NCBI RefSeq assembly: GCF_000471645.3 | Contig: NZ_AWGA01000054.1 | Span: 1-37,254, forward strand | Direction: 5' to 3' | Length of the DNA stretch: 37,254 bases | DNA from: Candidatus Schmidhempelia bombi str. Bimp | GTDB taxonomy: Bacteria; Pseudomonadota; Gammaproteobacteria; Enterobacterales; Orbaceae | Shown here: positions 18,442-28,813 of the stretch, one piece after another | How the letters are laid out: each line of letters starts with the position of its first letter | Position numbering within the stretch: the stretch's first letter is position 1 | Made by a program: the position numbers and the translations under genes | Notes under the pieces: generated by a model | Told to the model about the DNA's origin: nothing | Database searches by the model: none | Seen by the model: only the letters and a program-made list of their open reading frames with translations

Positions 18442-18738
18442 ATCCTACTTCAGCGTTACTCTTAGCCCCTTTGTTTTTTTATTACTGTGATAATAACTAA
18501 GCTAGTTAATAAAAATTGCAATTTTTATGCCAATCTCTATTTTTGTGTAAATAAACATGCATAAAAATTTGTCTTCATGCTCATATCACGCTATTATCAC
18601 CTTTTTGTAATTTTATGGACAAAAATGATTAAAAAATAAGGACATGACCATTAAGCTAAAATAAGTTAAGCCATCTAGATTAGCGATATTATAGCTTTCA
18701 TTGGGAATTAATCATAAAAAATAAGAAGAGGTTATTGA

Positions 18739-20169
18739 ATGCATTTTATGTCTAGTTGGATAAATTTTTTGACAGAGAGTGTTCATATTGTAAATGATAA
18801 AATAAGTTATTTATTGATTGCTGTTTTACTTTTTGCAGGAATCTACTTAACCATTAAGCTCGGATTTATTCAAATCCGTCACATTGGACATATGTTTGGT
18901 GTACTTAACCATAGCCGTGAAAAAGATCATTCAGGTATATCATCGTATCAGGCTTTTTGTACTTCCATGGCATCCCGTGTTGGTACGGGTAATGTGGTAG
19001 GTATTGCATTAGCAATTACACTTGGCGGACCTGGTGCTGTATTTTGGATGTGGTTAATTGCTATTTTAGGCGCAGCAACCGCATTTGCTGAATCCACGCT
19101 AGCTCAGTTATTTAAACAAAAAGATAAACATGGACATTATCGTGGTGGACCTGCCTACTATATGCAACGCGGCTTAAATGCACGTTGGATGGGGGTGGCT
19201 TTCTCCATTTTCCTTATTATGTGCTATGGCTTTGCCTTTAATGCGGTGCAAGCCAATACTATTGCTGATTCTATGCGTTCAACATTAAACGTACCAGCTT
19301 GGCATACCGGTATTTGGGTGACGTTACTCTCAATTTTAATTATTTTTGGTGGTCTACGTCGTATTGCTAAAATTTCTGAATATGTTGTGCCACCTATGGC
19401 TGGCTTATATATTTTAGCGGCGTTAATTATTGTTGTGGCTAACTATTCACGTATACCAGACGTATTTGGTTTAATTTACCGAAGCGCATTTGGTTTACAA
19501 GAATTTGCTGCGGGTGGTTTTGGTGCGGCCATCATGAATGGGATTAAGCGCGGACTATTTTCTAATGAAGCAGGGATGGGATCGGCCCCAAACATTGCCG
19601 CTGTTGCCACGCCATATCCACCACATCCTGCCTCACAGGGTTATGTACAAATGGCAGGGGTTGTGATTGATACCTTAGTTATTTGTACTGCATCGGCAGC
19701 CATTGTATTGTTATCTGGCGTACCATTAAACACGACAGAAGGTGTCGTACTGGTACAACAAGCGTTACAAACACAATATGGTGACTGGTCGCAGTATATT
19801 TTACTATTAATTATTCTGTTCTTCTCATTCACCACTATTATTGCCAATTATAGCTATGCCGAAAATTGCTTCTTATTCTTAGGCAAAAAGAAAAATGGTA
19901 AACTTTATCTATTTAGGCTAGCTGTTTGTGCAGCGGTAATGTTTGGCTCTGTCGCTTCATTACCTGTAGTCTGGGCAATGGCAGATATCGCCATGTCATT
20001 AATGGCAATAACTAACTTAACCGCAGTATTGCTTCTATCAGGGATCGTGATTAAATTAGCTAAAGATTATAATCAACAACGCGCTGAACATAAATTACCG
20101 ACCTTTGATTTAGCCAAATACCCTGAAATTGAAGATAAAATTGCTGAAGGTGTATGGGGTAAAAAATAA
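18739..20169 (+). CDS. AGCS family sodium:alanine/glycine symporter
   Basis: A 476-residue, multi-membrane-span carrier of the AGCS (AlsT/DagA/YaaJ) family, which imports alanine, glycine or related amino acids with Na+. The family signature covers residues ~74-105 (CTSMASRVGTGNVVGIALAI, then GGPGAVFWMW). Other conserved blocks are FAESTLAQLFK, RGGPAYYMQRGL, LFSNEAGMGSAPN and VVIDTLVICTASA. Length equals E. coli YaaJ. The start ATG 18739 has AAGAGG upstream. The exact amino acid is not decided by sequence. It is monocistronic, followed by a strong hairpin. Confidence 0.93.
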   Translation: MHFMSSWINFLTESVHIVNDKISYLLIAVLLFAGIYLTIKLGFIQIRHIGHMFGVLNHSREKDHSGISSYQAFCTSMASRVGTGNVVGIALAITLGGPGAVFWMWLIAILGAATAFAESTLAQLFKQKDKHGHYRGGPAYYMQRGLNARWMGVAFSIFLIMCYGFAFNAVQANTIADSMRSTLNVPAWHTGIWVTLLSILIIFGGLRRIAKISEYVVPPMAGLYILAALIIVVANYSRIPDVFGLIYRSAFGLQEFAAGGFGAAIMNGIKRGLFSNEAGMGSAPNIAAVATPYPPHPASQGYVQMAGVVIDTLVICTASAAIVLLSGVPLNTTEGVVLVQQALQTQYGDWSQYILLLIILFFSFTTIIANYSYAENCFLFLGKKKNGKLYLFRLAVCAAVMFGSVASLPVVWAMADIAMSLMAITNLTAVLLLSGIVIKLAKDYNQQRAEHKLPTFDLAKYPEIEDKIAEGVWGKK

Positions 20170-20200
20170 TATTATGGTTTTAGCTCAACCTTAAACCATT

Positions 20201-20235
20201 TCATTAGAAAGCCTTACTATAAGGCTTTCTAATGA
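20201..20235 (+). terminator. Perfect 16-bp hairpin downstream of the AGCS gene
   Basis: Arms 20201-20216 and 20220-20235 are exact reverse complements with loop CTA. The core is AGAAAGCC/GGCTTTCT. It lies 31 bp after the stop codon. No T-run follows on either side, so termination may be factor-assisted or the hairpin may protect the 3' end. Confidence 0.6.
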
Positions 20236-20989
20236 ATCGCATGTTATTTACTTGTCCTGTTTTCAATAATAAAAAATAAAACCATAGACAACTAACTATT
20301 CCTACTATTTTCCCCTACAAAACTAAATTTATCTACCAATTATTTGGGTATAGCTATTCATTTACTTGCCTTTATTTTATGATTATTTAAGTTTAAGCCT
20401 TTATTAAATCATATTGAGATAATGTACCATTAACTAACGATGAAGGTGGAGAAACGACGATATAACATATGATCTTCCTAAGCTAGAATTTAAATCAAAG
20501 GATAAAAAGTGAGACAAGGATTAATTTTTAATCGATTATTCACATTACCATTTATTCCATTGGTGACCATTAATTACAACAATTTCGCTCTCTATTTCCT
20601 TTATATGCATAAAGTTTATTAGCAATAACAGATTTACCTAAAATATTAACCATTTATCGTTATTAAATAAAATAAACAATAAAAAAATTATTCTTTTATT
20701 ATCAATAAACTAATTAAAAATAACGTTAATAGTAAAATTTTATCGCTTTCCAAAAGATTAGATTTATGTTTTTATAATAAAGATCTACTACAAATATATA
20801 ACGTTTTATTGAAACCGAATTAATGGTTAACAACAGATTGAACATAAATAACTTGATTGACAATATTATTAATATATTAAATCGTTGTCTTTACTATAAG
20901 CAATATAAGGTAACGATTACACTATATGAATAATGATTAAATAACAGACCGATTATTCATTTTTTATCTAGTAATAATAAGGAGCTATA
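20236..20989. other. Long AT-rich intergenic region upstream of adhP
   Basis: About 750 bp with no recognisable gene. A 37-codon frame at 20509-20622 (GTG start, AAAGGA 6 nt upstream) is the only item with a ribosome site. A TTGACA at 20857-20862 could be a -35, but no matching -10 lies 16-18 bp downstream. The adhP promoter is presumably in the last 150 bp. Confidence 0.4.
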
Positions 20990-22006
20990 ATGAAAGCTGC
21001 AGTTGTAACTAAAGATAAACGTGTCGCGATTGAAAACAAAACATTGCGTCCATTAAAACACGGTGAAGCACGATTAGAAATGATTTGCTGTGGAGTATGC
21101 CATACGGATTTGCATGTTAAAAATGGGGATTTTGGCGATGTTTCTGGTGTAATTCTTGGGCACGAGGGTATTGGTGTGGTAACTGAAGTTGCCGAAGGCG
21201 TAACTTCACTCAAAATTGGCGATAGAGCTAGTGTTGCTTGGTTTTTTGAAGGTTGCGGCCATTGTGAATATTGTAATAGTGGGCGTGAAACGTTTTGTCG
21301 TGAAGTTAAAAATGCAGGTTATAGTGTTGACGGCGGAATGGCTGAGGAGTGTATCGTTACCGCTGATTACGCTGTAAAAGTACCTGATGGCTTAGATTCG
21401 GCTGCAGCAAGTAGTATTACTTGTGCTGGCGTAACAACTTATAAAGCAATTAAAGTTTCTGGTATTGAGCCTGGACAATGGATCGCTATTTATGGTTTGG
21501 GTGGTTTAGGCAATCTCGCTTTACAATATGCGAAAAACGTATTTAATGCTAAAGTCATTGCAATTGATATTAATGATAAACAACTCGCTTTGGCCAAAGA
21601 TATGGGCGCAGATATGACGTTGAATTCTAAAACAGATAACGTTGACGAAATCATTCAGCAAAAACTTGGTGGTGCACATGCGGCTGTAGTTACTGCTGTA
21701 GCTAAATCAGCCTTCAATTCTGCGGTAAATAGTGTCCGTGCCGGTGGTCGAGTTGTAGCTGTTGCGTTACCAGTGGATACCATGGATTTAAATATTCCGC
21801 GTTTAGTTTTAGATGGTATCGAAGTGGTTGGTTCGTTAGTGGGTACTCGTGAAGATCTCAGAGAAGCCTTCCAATTTGGTGCCGAAGGTAAAGTTGTTCC
21901 TAAAGTTACTATGCGCCCTATTGAAGATATTAATACTATTTTTGAAGAAATGGAAAAAGGGCAATTTACCGGTCGAATGGTAATTGATTTTAAACACAAA
22001 GCATAA
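20990..22006 (+). CDS. adhP: Zinc-dependent alcohol dehydrogenase (propanol-preferring type)
   Basis: A 338-residue medium-chain dehydrogenase, very close to E. coli AdhP (336) along its length. It interconverts primary alcohols and aldehydes with NAD+. Catalytic zinc ligands are Cys37, His58 with Glu59, and Cys145. Structural zinc ligands are Cys89, Cys92, Cys95 and Cys103. The Rossmann motif GLGGLG is at 169-174. The start has AAGGAG 5 nt upstream. It is a single gene with long non-coding flanks and a hairpin after the stop. A fermentative NADH-recycling role is inferred. Confidence 0.96.
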   Translation: MKAAVVTKDKRVAIENKTLRPLKHGEARLEMICCGVCHTDLHVKNGDFGDVSGVILGHEGIGVVTEVAEGVTSLKIGDRASVAWFFEGCGHCEYCNSGRETFCREVKNAGYSVDGGMAEECIVTADYAVKVPDGLDSAAASSITCAGVTTYKAIKVSGIEPGQWIAIYGLGGLGNLALQYAKNVFNAKVIAIDINDKQLALAKDMGADMTLNSKTDNVDEIIQQKLGGAHAAVVTAVAKSAFNSAVNSVRAGGRVVAVALPVDTMDLNIPRLVLDGIEVVGSLVGTREDLREAFQFGAEGKVVPKVTMRPIEDINTIFEEMEKGQFTGRMVIDFKHKA

Positions 22007-22022
22007 CTTCACAGTAAGCGAC

Positions 22023-22056
22023 ATGACTTGATAATACAACGTGATTATCAAGTCAT
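22023..22056 (+). terminator. Hairpin downstream of adhP
   Basis: ATGACTTGATAAT (22023-22035) pairs perfectly with ATTATCAAGTCAT (22044-22056) across an 8-nt loop, starting 16 bp after the adhP stop. The T-run is weak. Confidence 0.6.
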
Positions 22057-22885
22057 TCCATAACCATTAAATGATTTAGCTCGCGTTTTAAAATAGCCTC
22101 AACGACCTACATTATGCGAAAATGTTAGGCGAAACAAACTGATTGCTATTAGCCCTTCGCTTATCCCATAACAATATCATCAACTATTGCCGAATTTTTC
22201 TATTTAAAAAAGCTCGCCTTTAATAACACCTTTATTTCGTTTATAGCCTAAGTAGGTTAACCGTTCTCCGCATATTGGTGGACTATTTAATATGGCAATA
22301 AAACGATCAATAGATATTAGATAAGTTATCGATATAAAATTAGGTATTGTACCTCGATGATAGATTAAAACTAATTGAGCTAATCACTTTTAAGCGCATT
22401 AACCACTGTAGTGTAAATTCGCCAAACGACAATAACTGCTGCATCAAGGTTTAAGTGATATTGATGAAAAATCTTAATGATTATTGTCCTCCGATAATAG
22501 TGCTTATAGCTCAAAATGAAACAAAAGCACTGTTATAAAGGGTTCTTTCATGCAACGCTTAAAAAACAATTTATGTCGTGTATATTTTCTAATTTGATAA
22601 TAGTTCAGATTATTTATGCGTTAGTTATAGACATTTGAATAAAAACTTGTTCTTATAGATATGAGAATAAAATAAGGTGAAACAAGATCATGTGTTATGC
22701 CAATTAAAAGGCATAAACTCACATATTATACCGTATTACTCACCTATTTTTTACGTCTAAACATAGTTAGTTCACTGATACTTATATTATTTTATTGATT
22801 AAACATTTTTGCATTATGTTCTATGTATTTATGTTAGATATCATCATTCTATCAAATAAAATGTTCATTAATTATAGAGGTTAGT
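22057..22885. other. Long non-coding region between adhP and the MFS gene
   Basis: About 830 bp with stop codons in all frames and no convincing RNA gene. Short stretches (around 22260-22330 and 22430-22560) are less AT-rich and read like decayed coding sequence, but I cannot assign a family. The MFS promoter should lie in its right end. Confidence 0.4.
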
Positions 22886-24112
22886 ATGAATTTAACTAAA
22901 AGATTATCTTTATTAATCTACAACAATAAATTACTTCTTATTGTTGGGATAAGTTGGTTATTCAATGCCCTAGATATAGGTCTATTCTCTTTTCTTTTAA
23001 CCGCAATAAAACAAGATTGGGGACTCTCATCAAATCAATTAACTTACATTGTTAACATCAACTCTGTTGGAATGGTCATTGGCGCTTGCCTTTTTGGGCT
23101 TTATGCAGATAGCAGAGGTCGAAAACCTGTACTAATTTTCACCTTGATTCTATTTAGTATTTTCAGCGGTTTATGTGCATTTGCTTGGAATTTTACTTCT
23201 TTTATTATCTTACGTTTTATTATGGGGATAGGATTAGGGGGGCAATTGCCAGTAATCTTAACGTTAATTAGTGAACAGGCGCCTTTAGCTGAAAAAGATA
23301 AAATAATTAGCTTAATCGAAGTTTTCTGGTCTTTCGGCATTATCTTTTCTACGTTAATTGGCTATTTTTTATTATCCATTGCTGCAATTAGTTGGCAAAC
23401 GGTCATGTTACTGATGGCGACTCCCGCTTTATATGCTTTTTATTTAGCGTATAATTTAATGGATATACCTCGTTATCAGAAACCAAATTTACTTAAAAAT
23501 CCCAAAATGGTTGAATTTAAATTAGGTTATCTATTCAACTCAAAATATAGAAAAAACACATTGATGTTATGGATTGTTTGGTTCTGTATTATCTTTTCCT
23601 ATTATGGTCTATTTTTATGGTTACCAAATATTATGATCATGAAAGGGATTGGTTTTGTCCAAAGTTTTAAATACATTATATTGATCACTATTGTTCAAAT
23701 ACCGAGCTATTTTTCCGTAATATGGTTAATTAGGTATGTAAGTGGAAAGTTAATACTCATTATGTACCTAATTGGTACGCTAATTAGCGCCGAGTTATTT
23801 GGGAATGCAGATTCAATGATGGAATTACTGAGTTACGGGAGTTTACTTTCGTTTTTTAATTTGGGTGCATGGGCGGCATTATATATCCATACTACTGAAC
23901 AATATCCCTCTTTCATACGCGCAACCGGTATAGGTGCCACGGTATCGATTGGCTTAATTGGTAGTATTTTAGGTCCGTTAATGGCAAAATGGCTAATGGC
24001 GAATGCTGTACCGATTCCAAGTATTTTTTCTGTATTTAGTATTGCTATTTTAATTGCTGTGCTGACTTTAGTTATGCAAAATGAGTGCACTCAACAAGAG
24101 CAAATGGAATAA
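22886..24112 (+). CDS. MFS transporter, substrate unknown
   Basis: A 408-residue carrier with about 12 hydrophobic segments in two halves. The loop 2-3 signature of the major facilitator superfamily is present as GLYADSRGRKPVL (residues ~72-84). The TM4-5 region has RFIMGIGLGGQLPVI, typical of the sugar-porter/NiaP-like (SV2-type) and aromatic-acid branches. The start has GAGG 5 nt before ATG. The substrate cannot be deduced: organic acids, nicotinate-like compounds and sugars are all possible. It has no operon partners. It converges on tkt, with a bidirectional terminator between. Confidence 0.85.
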   Translation: MNLTKRLSLLIYNNKLLLIVGISWLFNALDIGLFSFLLTAIKQDWGLSSNQLTYIVNINSVGMVIGACLFGLYADSRGRKPVLIFTLILFSIFSGLCAFAWNFTSFIILRFIMGIGLGGQLPVILTLISEQAPLAEKDKIISLIEVFWSFGIIFSTLIGYFLLSIAAISWQTVMLLMATPALYAFYLAYNLMDIPRYQKPNLLKNPKMVEFKLGYLFNSKYRKNTLMLWIVWFCIIFSYYGLFLWLPNIMIMKGIGFVQSFKYIILITIVQIPSYFSVIWLIRYVSGKLILIMYLIGTLISAELFGNADSMMELLSYGSLLSFFNLGAWAALYIHTTEQYPSFIRATGIGATVSIGLIGSILGPLMAKWLMANAVPIPSIFSVFSIAILIAVLTLVMQNECTQQEQME

Positions 24113-24134
24113 ATAATGCAACAATGGATAAATT

Positions 24135-24166
24135 AAAAAACCGATCAACTATGTGATCGGTTTTTT
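24135..24166. terminator. Bidirectional rho-independent terminator between the MFS gene and tkt
   Basis: A 13-bp stem (24135-24147 with 24154-24166) with core CCGATCA/TGATCGG is flanked by A6 on the left and T6 on the right. It can therefore terminate the plus-strand MFS transcript and the minus-strand tkt transcript. The loop is ACTATG. Confidence 0.88.
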
Positions 24167-24188
24167 ATCATTGTTAGCCATTCATTGC

Positions 24189-26192
24189 TCAGCTTAATAA
24201 CGCCTTAGCTTGGGCTAATACATTTTCAACGGTAAAACCAAACTCTTTAAATAATAAATCTGCTGGTGCAGATTCTCCAAAGCTGTGCATACCGATAATA
24301 CGACCATTTAAGCCAACGTATTTATACCAAAAATCAGCAATACCTGCTTCGATGGCAACACGTGCTGTTACAGCCGATGGTAACACCGATTCACGATAAG
24401 ACGCATCTTGACGATCAAAGACTTCGGTTGATGGCATAGATACAACACGAACATTGTGACCTTCTGCGCTTAATTTATTATACGCAGCCACAGCCAATTC
24501 TACTTCTGAACCGGTTGCAATCAAAATTAACGCTGGTTGTCCAGCACAATCTTTTAAGATATAACCACCACGATATACATTAGCTAATTGTTCGTCGCTA
24601 CGATCTTGTTGCATTAAATTTTGGCGTGAAAAAATTAAGGCACTAGGACCGTGTTTATGCTCAATAGCATACTGCCAAGCAATAGCGGATTCTACCTGAT
24701 CACATGGACGCCATGTGCTCATATTTGGTGTATAACGTAAACTTGCTAGTTGTTCGACTGGCTGGTGCGTTGGACCATCTTCGCCAAGACCAATAGAATC
24801 ATGCGTATAAACAAAGATATTACGTATTTTCATTAAAGCTGCCATACGTACGGCATTACGCGCATATTCCATAAACATTAGGAAGGTTGCGCCATAAGGT
24901 ATAAAACCACCATGTAATGCAATACCATTCATAATGGCTGTCATACCAAACTCACGCACGCCATAATGGATATAGTTGCCTGCAGGATTCTCATTAATCG
25001 GCGCTGATCCAGACCACATAGTTAAATTACTTGGAGCTAAATCAGCACTACCACCTAAATATTCAGGTAATAATTTAGCAAATGCTTCAATAGCATTTTG
25101 TGACGCTTTACGGCTGGCAATATTTGCTGGATTAGCTTGTAACGACGCAACAAATGCTTTAGCGGATTCGGCCCAATTATCCGGTAAATCACCATGAACA
25201 CGGCGTGTAAATTCTTTTGCTAATTCAGGATATATTTTTTCATAAGCGGCAAAACGGTCGTGCCAGTTTTGCTCTGCCTGTTGACCGGCAGATTTAGCAT
25301 CCCAAGCGCGGTAATATTCATCAGGAATAACAAATGATGGATAGTTCCAGCCTAGCGCCTGTCGTGTTGCCTCAATTTCAGCTGCGCCTAATGGCGAACC
25401 GTGGCAATCATGACTTCCTGCTTTATTTGGTGAGCCAAAACCAATGACTGTTTTACACATTAGGATAGAAGGTTTATCGGTGACAGCTTGAGCTTGTTCA
25501 ATCGCAAGGGTAATAGCGTTGGCATCATGCCCATCAATACCACGGATCACGTGCCAGCCATAAGCTTCAAAACGCTTGGCGGTGTCATCAGTAAACCAGC
25601 CTTCGATTTCACCATCAATCGAGATACCATTATCATCATAAAAGGTAATCAGTTTACCTAATTTTAAGGTCCCAGCTAATGAACAAACTTCATGAGAAAT
25701 GCCTTCCATTAAGCATCCGTCACCTAAAAAAGCATAGGTAAAATGATCAACAATCTCATGGCCTGGACGATTAAACTGTGCGGCTAATGTTTTTTCAGCA
25801 ATCGCCATCCCCACTGCATTAGAGATACCTTGACCTAAAGGACCAGTCGTGGTTTCAACGCCAGCAGTATAACCATATTCTGGATGACCTGGGGTTTTAG
25901 AATGTAATTGTCGGAACTGTTTCAAATCGTCAATAGATAGATCATAGCCCGTTAAATGTAATAGGCTATAAATTAACATCGAACCATGTCCGTTAGATAA
26001 TACGAAACGGTCACGATCGGCCCAATTAGGATTAGTTGGATTATGTTTTAGAAAACCACGCCATAAAACTTCGGCAATATCAGCCATCCCCATTGGGGCA
26101 CCTGGATGTCCAGAATTTGCTTGCTGTACACCGTCCATACTCAATGCACGAATAGCATTCGCCAACTCGCGATGTGAAAGTGCTGTTGTCAT
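24189..26192 (-). CDS. tkt: Transketolase
   Basis: A ThDP enzyme of the non-oxidative pentose phosphate pathway that moves two-carbon units between sugar phosphates. The chosen start (ATG 26192, 667 aa; E. coli TktA 663) has GGAG 10 nt upstream and gives [20 protein letters not shown], matching the family N-terminus. The in-frame ATG at 26219 lacks a ribosome site and lies at the predicted transcription start of a TATAAT box (26230-26225). Motifs: [19 protein letters not shown], the ThDP motif [18 protein letters not shown] with NGISIDG, and [18 protein letters not shown]. It lies downstream of talB on the same strand but is separated by a terminator, so it probably has its own promoter. Confidence 0.97.
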   Translation of the reverse strand: MTTALSHRELANAIRALSMDGVQQANSGHPGAPMGMADIAEVLWRGFLKHNPTNPNWADRDRFVLSNGHGSMLIYSLLHLTGYDLSIDDLKQFRQLHSKTPGHPEYGYTAGVETTTGPLGQGISNAVGMAIAEKTLAAQFNRPGHEIVDHFTYAFLGDGCLMEGISHEVCSLAGTLKLGKLITFYDDNGISIDGEIEGWFTDDTAKRFEAYGWHVIRGIDGHDANAITLAIEQAQAVTDKPSILMCKTVIGFGSPNKAGSHDCHGSPLGAAEIEATRQALGWNYPSFVIPDEYYRAWDAKSAGQQAEQNWHDRFAAYEKIYPELAKEFTRRVHGDLPDNWAESAKAFVASLQANPANIASRKASQNAIEAFAKLLPEYLGGSADLAPSNLTMWSGSAPINENPAGNYIHYGVREFGMTAIMNGIALHGGFIPYGATFLMFMEYARNAVRMAALMKIRNIFVYTHDSIGLGEDGPTHQPVEQLASLRYTPNMSTWRPCDQVESAIAWQYAIEHKHGPSALIFSRQNLMQQDRSDEQLANVYRGGYILKDCAGQPALILIATGSEVELAVAAYNKLSAEGHNVRVVSMPSTEVFDRQDASYRESVLPSAVTARVAIEAGIADFWYKYVGLNGRIIGMHSFGESAPADLLFKEFGFTVENVLAQAKALLS

Positions 26193-26224
26193 GTAATTTC
26201 TACTCCATTTTTTATTCATATCTA

Positions 26225-26230
26225 ATTATA
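26225..26230 (-). promoter_or_regulatory. Putative -10 element of tkt
   Basis: TATAAT on the minus strand lies 33-38 bp upstream of the chosen tkt start. The -35 region is poor (an AT-rich TTTAAA-like stretch), so an activator or readthrough from talB may contribute. Confidence 0.4.
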
Positions 26231-26263
26231 TTTTAAGGAAGGTCAATATTTAAACGGATAGAG

Positions 26264-26286
26264 AAAAACCCTCCTAGGAGGGTTTT
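26264..26286 (-). terminator. Terminator of talB, perfect palindrome
   Basis: Positions 26265-26286 form an uninterrupted 22-bp palindrome (arms AAAACCCTCCT and AGGAGGGTTTT). In the minus-strand RNA it folds as a GC-rich stem ending in a U5 run. It starts 8 bp after the talB stop and precedes the tkt promoter. Confidence 0.85.
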
Positions 26287-26293
26287 ATCAATA

Positions 26294-27244
26294 TTAAAGT
26301 AATTGAATTAACATATCTTCCAGTTTTTGTTGATCAGCGGCAAATAATCGAATCCCTTCGGCTAATTTTTCAACGGCCATCGCATCGCCGTTATGCTGCC
26401 AACGGAACTCAGCCTCAGTCATTGGGCTTGGTGGATTTAGCACATCTGTAGATGGACTTAATCGACGTTCTGCCGTCTCATTTGCTTGATTTAATTCGGT
26501 TAACAGAGCGGGGGATATGGTTAAACGGTCACAACCTGCTAATGCTAGAATTTGTTCTTTGTTACGGAAGCTAGCGCCCATCACAATCGTTTCATAACGG
26601 TGCTGTTTATAGTAGTGATAGATATTTCGAACCGAAATGACCCCTGGGTCTTGATCTGCAACATAATCGGTTATTGGCTGTTTTGCCTGGTACCAATCAT
26701 AGATTCGGCCGACAAACGGTGAAATTAAGAATACCTTCGCTTCTGCACAGGCGCGTGCTTGTGCGAATGAAAACAATAATGTCAGATTGCAATTGATCCC
26801 TTCTTGTTCTAATTCCCTCGCTGCTTGAATACCTTCCCAAGTAGCGGCAATTTTGATCAAGATCCGTGATTTATCAATGCCTTTTTCCTTATATAGACGA
26901 ATTAATTTACGTGCTTTCGCAACACAAAGACCACGATCAAAAGATAATCGCGCATCCACCTCGGTTGAAATACGTCCTGGTACATATTTAAGAATCTCAG
27001 CACCAATATTGACAGCAACTTGATCACTAGCATTTAACAATTGGGTTTCTTTATCACCACCTTGTGCTTTAGCGGTGTTAATTGCTTCATCAATGAGATA
27101 CTTATATTGCGGAAGTTGTGCCGCTTTTAATACTAAAGACGGATTTGTGGTTGCATCCTCTGGTGAAAACTGTTTAATAGAATCAATATCACCCGTGTCT
27201 GCAACAACAACCGTATATTTTTTTAACTCGTCTAGTTGGCTCAT
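26294..27244 (-). CDS. talB: Transaldolase
   Basis: A 316-residue class I transaldolase (E. coli TalB 317) that exchanges a dihydroxyacetone unit between sedoheptulose 7-phosphate and glyceraldehyde 3-phosphate. The Schiff-base lysine is Lys131 in [16 protein letters not shown]. Other signatures are [14 protein letters not shown] (residues ~30-43), [14 protein letters not shown] and [17 protein letters not shown]. The start has AAGGA 8 nt upstream. It is the gene downstream of the sorC regulator and upstream of tkt on the same strand. The talA/talB distinction rests on overall resemblance only. Confidence 0.95.
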   Translation of the reverse strand: MSQLDELKKYTVVVADTGDIDSIKQFSPEDATTNPSLVLKAAQLPQYKYLIDEAINTAKAQGGDKETQLLNASDQVAVNIGAEILKYVPGRISTEVDARLSFDRGLCVAKARKLIRLYKEKGIDKSRILIKIAATWEGIQAARELEQEGINCNLTLLFSFAQARACAEAKVFLISPFVGRIYDWYQAKQPITDYVADQDPGVISVRNIYHYYKQHRYETIVMGASFRNKEQILALAGCDRLTISPALLTELNQANETAERRLSPSTDVLNPPSPMTEAEFRWQHNGDAMAVEKLAEGIRLFAADQQKLEDMLIQLL

Positions 27245-27320
27245 CGTTTATGTCCTTAAATTTAGATACTGAGTAAAAAACTGCTCTGCTCATATGATCA
27301 ATCATCATAACGTAGTTAAG

Positions 27321-27326
27321 ATTATA
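27321..27326 (-). promoter_or_regulatory. Putative -10 element of talB
   Basis: TATAAT on the minus strand, 77-82 bp upstream of the talB start. No consensus -35 is present 16-18 bp upstream, as expected for an activator-dependent promoter. A CATATGATCA-containing element lies between it and the gene. Confidence 0.4.
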
Positions 27327-27749
27327 TCAATTAGTAAAAAATAAGCTATTTTTACCCATAGTTAATGAGACGCCATATCAATCTTTGATAACAACGCTTA
27401 CTTAAATCGCTTAAATTTAAGCGGCATGGATCAATAATCGAAATTATGGATGAATAACATTTGATGACTAAGCGATCTGCTTAATGCGTTCAAATGAACA
27501 TTAGTTTAACTTTTGTTATATTGCAGTATATAGAGAAAAAAATCAGTGATCAAGATCGTTAATTTGACTTTTGCTAGTTAAATCTCAATTATTAATATTG
27601 TTTTTATCGATATTAGTCGACAATTGATGGACATATTTTTGTTTTTAATACACGCTTAAAGTGACGATCTGTCTAACGTGCTTTTTTGATCACAAGCCTG
27701 TTTATTCTAATGATTATAGAGAGTTATCATCTAAATATATGTCAAAAAA
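27327..27749. promoter_or_regulatory. sorC-talB intergenic region with a 16-bp palindrome
   Basis: Non-coding region between the end of sorC and talB. It contains a perfect palindrome CGCTTAAATTTAAGCG at 27408-27423, and several further GCTTA/TAAGC half-sites lie within 27395-27490. It is placed 80-170 bp upstream of the putative talB -10, a location suited to an activator site. A role as SorC-family operator is inference. I see no gene or clear terminator for sorC in the rest of the stretch. Confidence 0.35.
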
Positions 27750-28721
27750 TCACACCGAATTTTGTAATAAATTTAATACAATACGTGCATTAGCAGCGCT
27801 CGTCGCCAAGACGTCAATCACTCCCGTACGTAAAGCGCCTAAAATAGCCATTGCTTTAGTATTTTCAGAGGCAATCGCAATCACACAAGGGATTTGACGT
27901 AATTCCTGAATACTCAATCCAATCACCCTATCATTCATTACGGTATCAACCGTCTGTCCATGAACATTAAAGAAGCCGTAACCAGCGATATCTCCAACCA
28001 CCCCTTGATGAAGGCTGGCATGAGTGATTTCTTGCGGAGTAAACCAACCCAATTGCACCATATAACTATTTTCATTCATATCGCCTAAGCCGACTAATGC
28101 GATATCCGCTTTTCTTGCACGATCAAGCGTCTCTTTTATAACGCGATTTTGCATAAAAATATGTTTGACCTCACCATTTTCGACATAAGCAGGCGCATAA
28201 AGTGTCTCACTACTACCATTAAATTTGCGGGCCAGATTACGACTAATATGATCGGCGTCAATAAGTTCGCCATCGCGTAATGTACCGCCAATCCCGCTGA
28301 TAAATTTACACTGTTTTTCTGGAAATACGCCGATATGACTTGCCACGGCGGCAACATTACGGCCTTGACCAACAGCAATCGTCATACCATTTTTTAAGAC
28401 ACTAGAAAGATAATTGGTCACGAGAGACGCCACTTGTTGCCGCTGTTCAGCTTCATCCTGATGATCGATAGCAATCAACGCACGTTTAAGCTTAAAATGC
28501 TCAGTAAATTGCTGTTCAATACTCGAACTGAAAACGGGATGATACTTTACGTTAATTTCAACAATACCTTCAGCCCGTGCTTTTTTTAATAAGCGCCCAA
28601 CCTTAATACGCGAAATACCAAATCGTTTGGCTATTTCTTCTTGGGTTTGTTCATGTTGATAATAGGCTACTGCGATTTCGGTGAGTAACGCATTGTCTTG
28701 ATTGGTATCGAATATATCCAT
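27750..28721 (-). CDS. SorC family (sugar-phosphate-responsive) transcriptional regulator
   Basis: A 323-residue regulator. The N-terminal helix-turn-helix covers residues ~13-50 (QTQEEIAKRFGISRIKVGRL). The C-terminal effector-binding domain is SorC/DeoR-like: GMTIAVGQGRNVAAVASHI near 115 (phosphosugar site), ISGIGGTLRDG, and ADIALVGLGDMNENSYM. This family binds phosphorylated sugars and acts as activator or repressor. Its position directly upstream of talB and tkt on the same strand suggests it controls the non-oxidative pentose phosphate genes. An inverted repeat upstream of its own start (28814-28842) may serve autoregulation. The ligand is unknown. Confidence 0.9.
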   Translation of the reverse strand: MDIFDTNQDNALLTEIAVAYYQHEQTQEEIAKRFGISRIKVGRLLKKARAEGIVEINVKYHPVFSSSIEQQFTEHFKLKRALIAIDHQDEAEQRQQVASLVTNYLSSVLKNGMTIAVGQGRNVAAVASHIGVFPEKQCKFISGIGGTLRDGELIDADHISRNLARKFNGSSETLYAPAYVENGEVKHIFMQNRVIKETLDRARKADIALVGLGDMNENSYMVQLGWFTPQEITHASLHQGVVGDIAGYGFFNVHGQTVDTVMNDRVIGLSIQELRQIPCVIAIASENTKAMAILGALRTGVIDVLATSAANARIVLNLLQNSV

Positions 28722-28813
28722 TATTTCGTCTCTTTTTCAGTGATTAACACCGTTTATTGGTCACCGTAGATAAGATAGCCATTGGTATTGTTCAGTATGA
28801 GATGAGTAAGTAT

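Noticed and set aside
20850-20870. FNR-like TTGAT...AAT box upstream of adhP
   Set aside because: Only the left half-site fits; the right half does not match ATCAA, and such hexamers are frequent in this AT-rich DNA.
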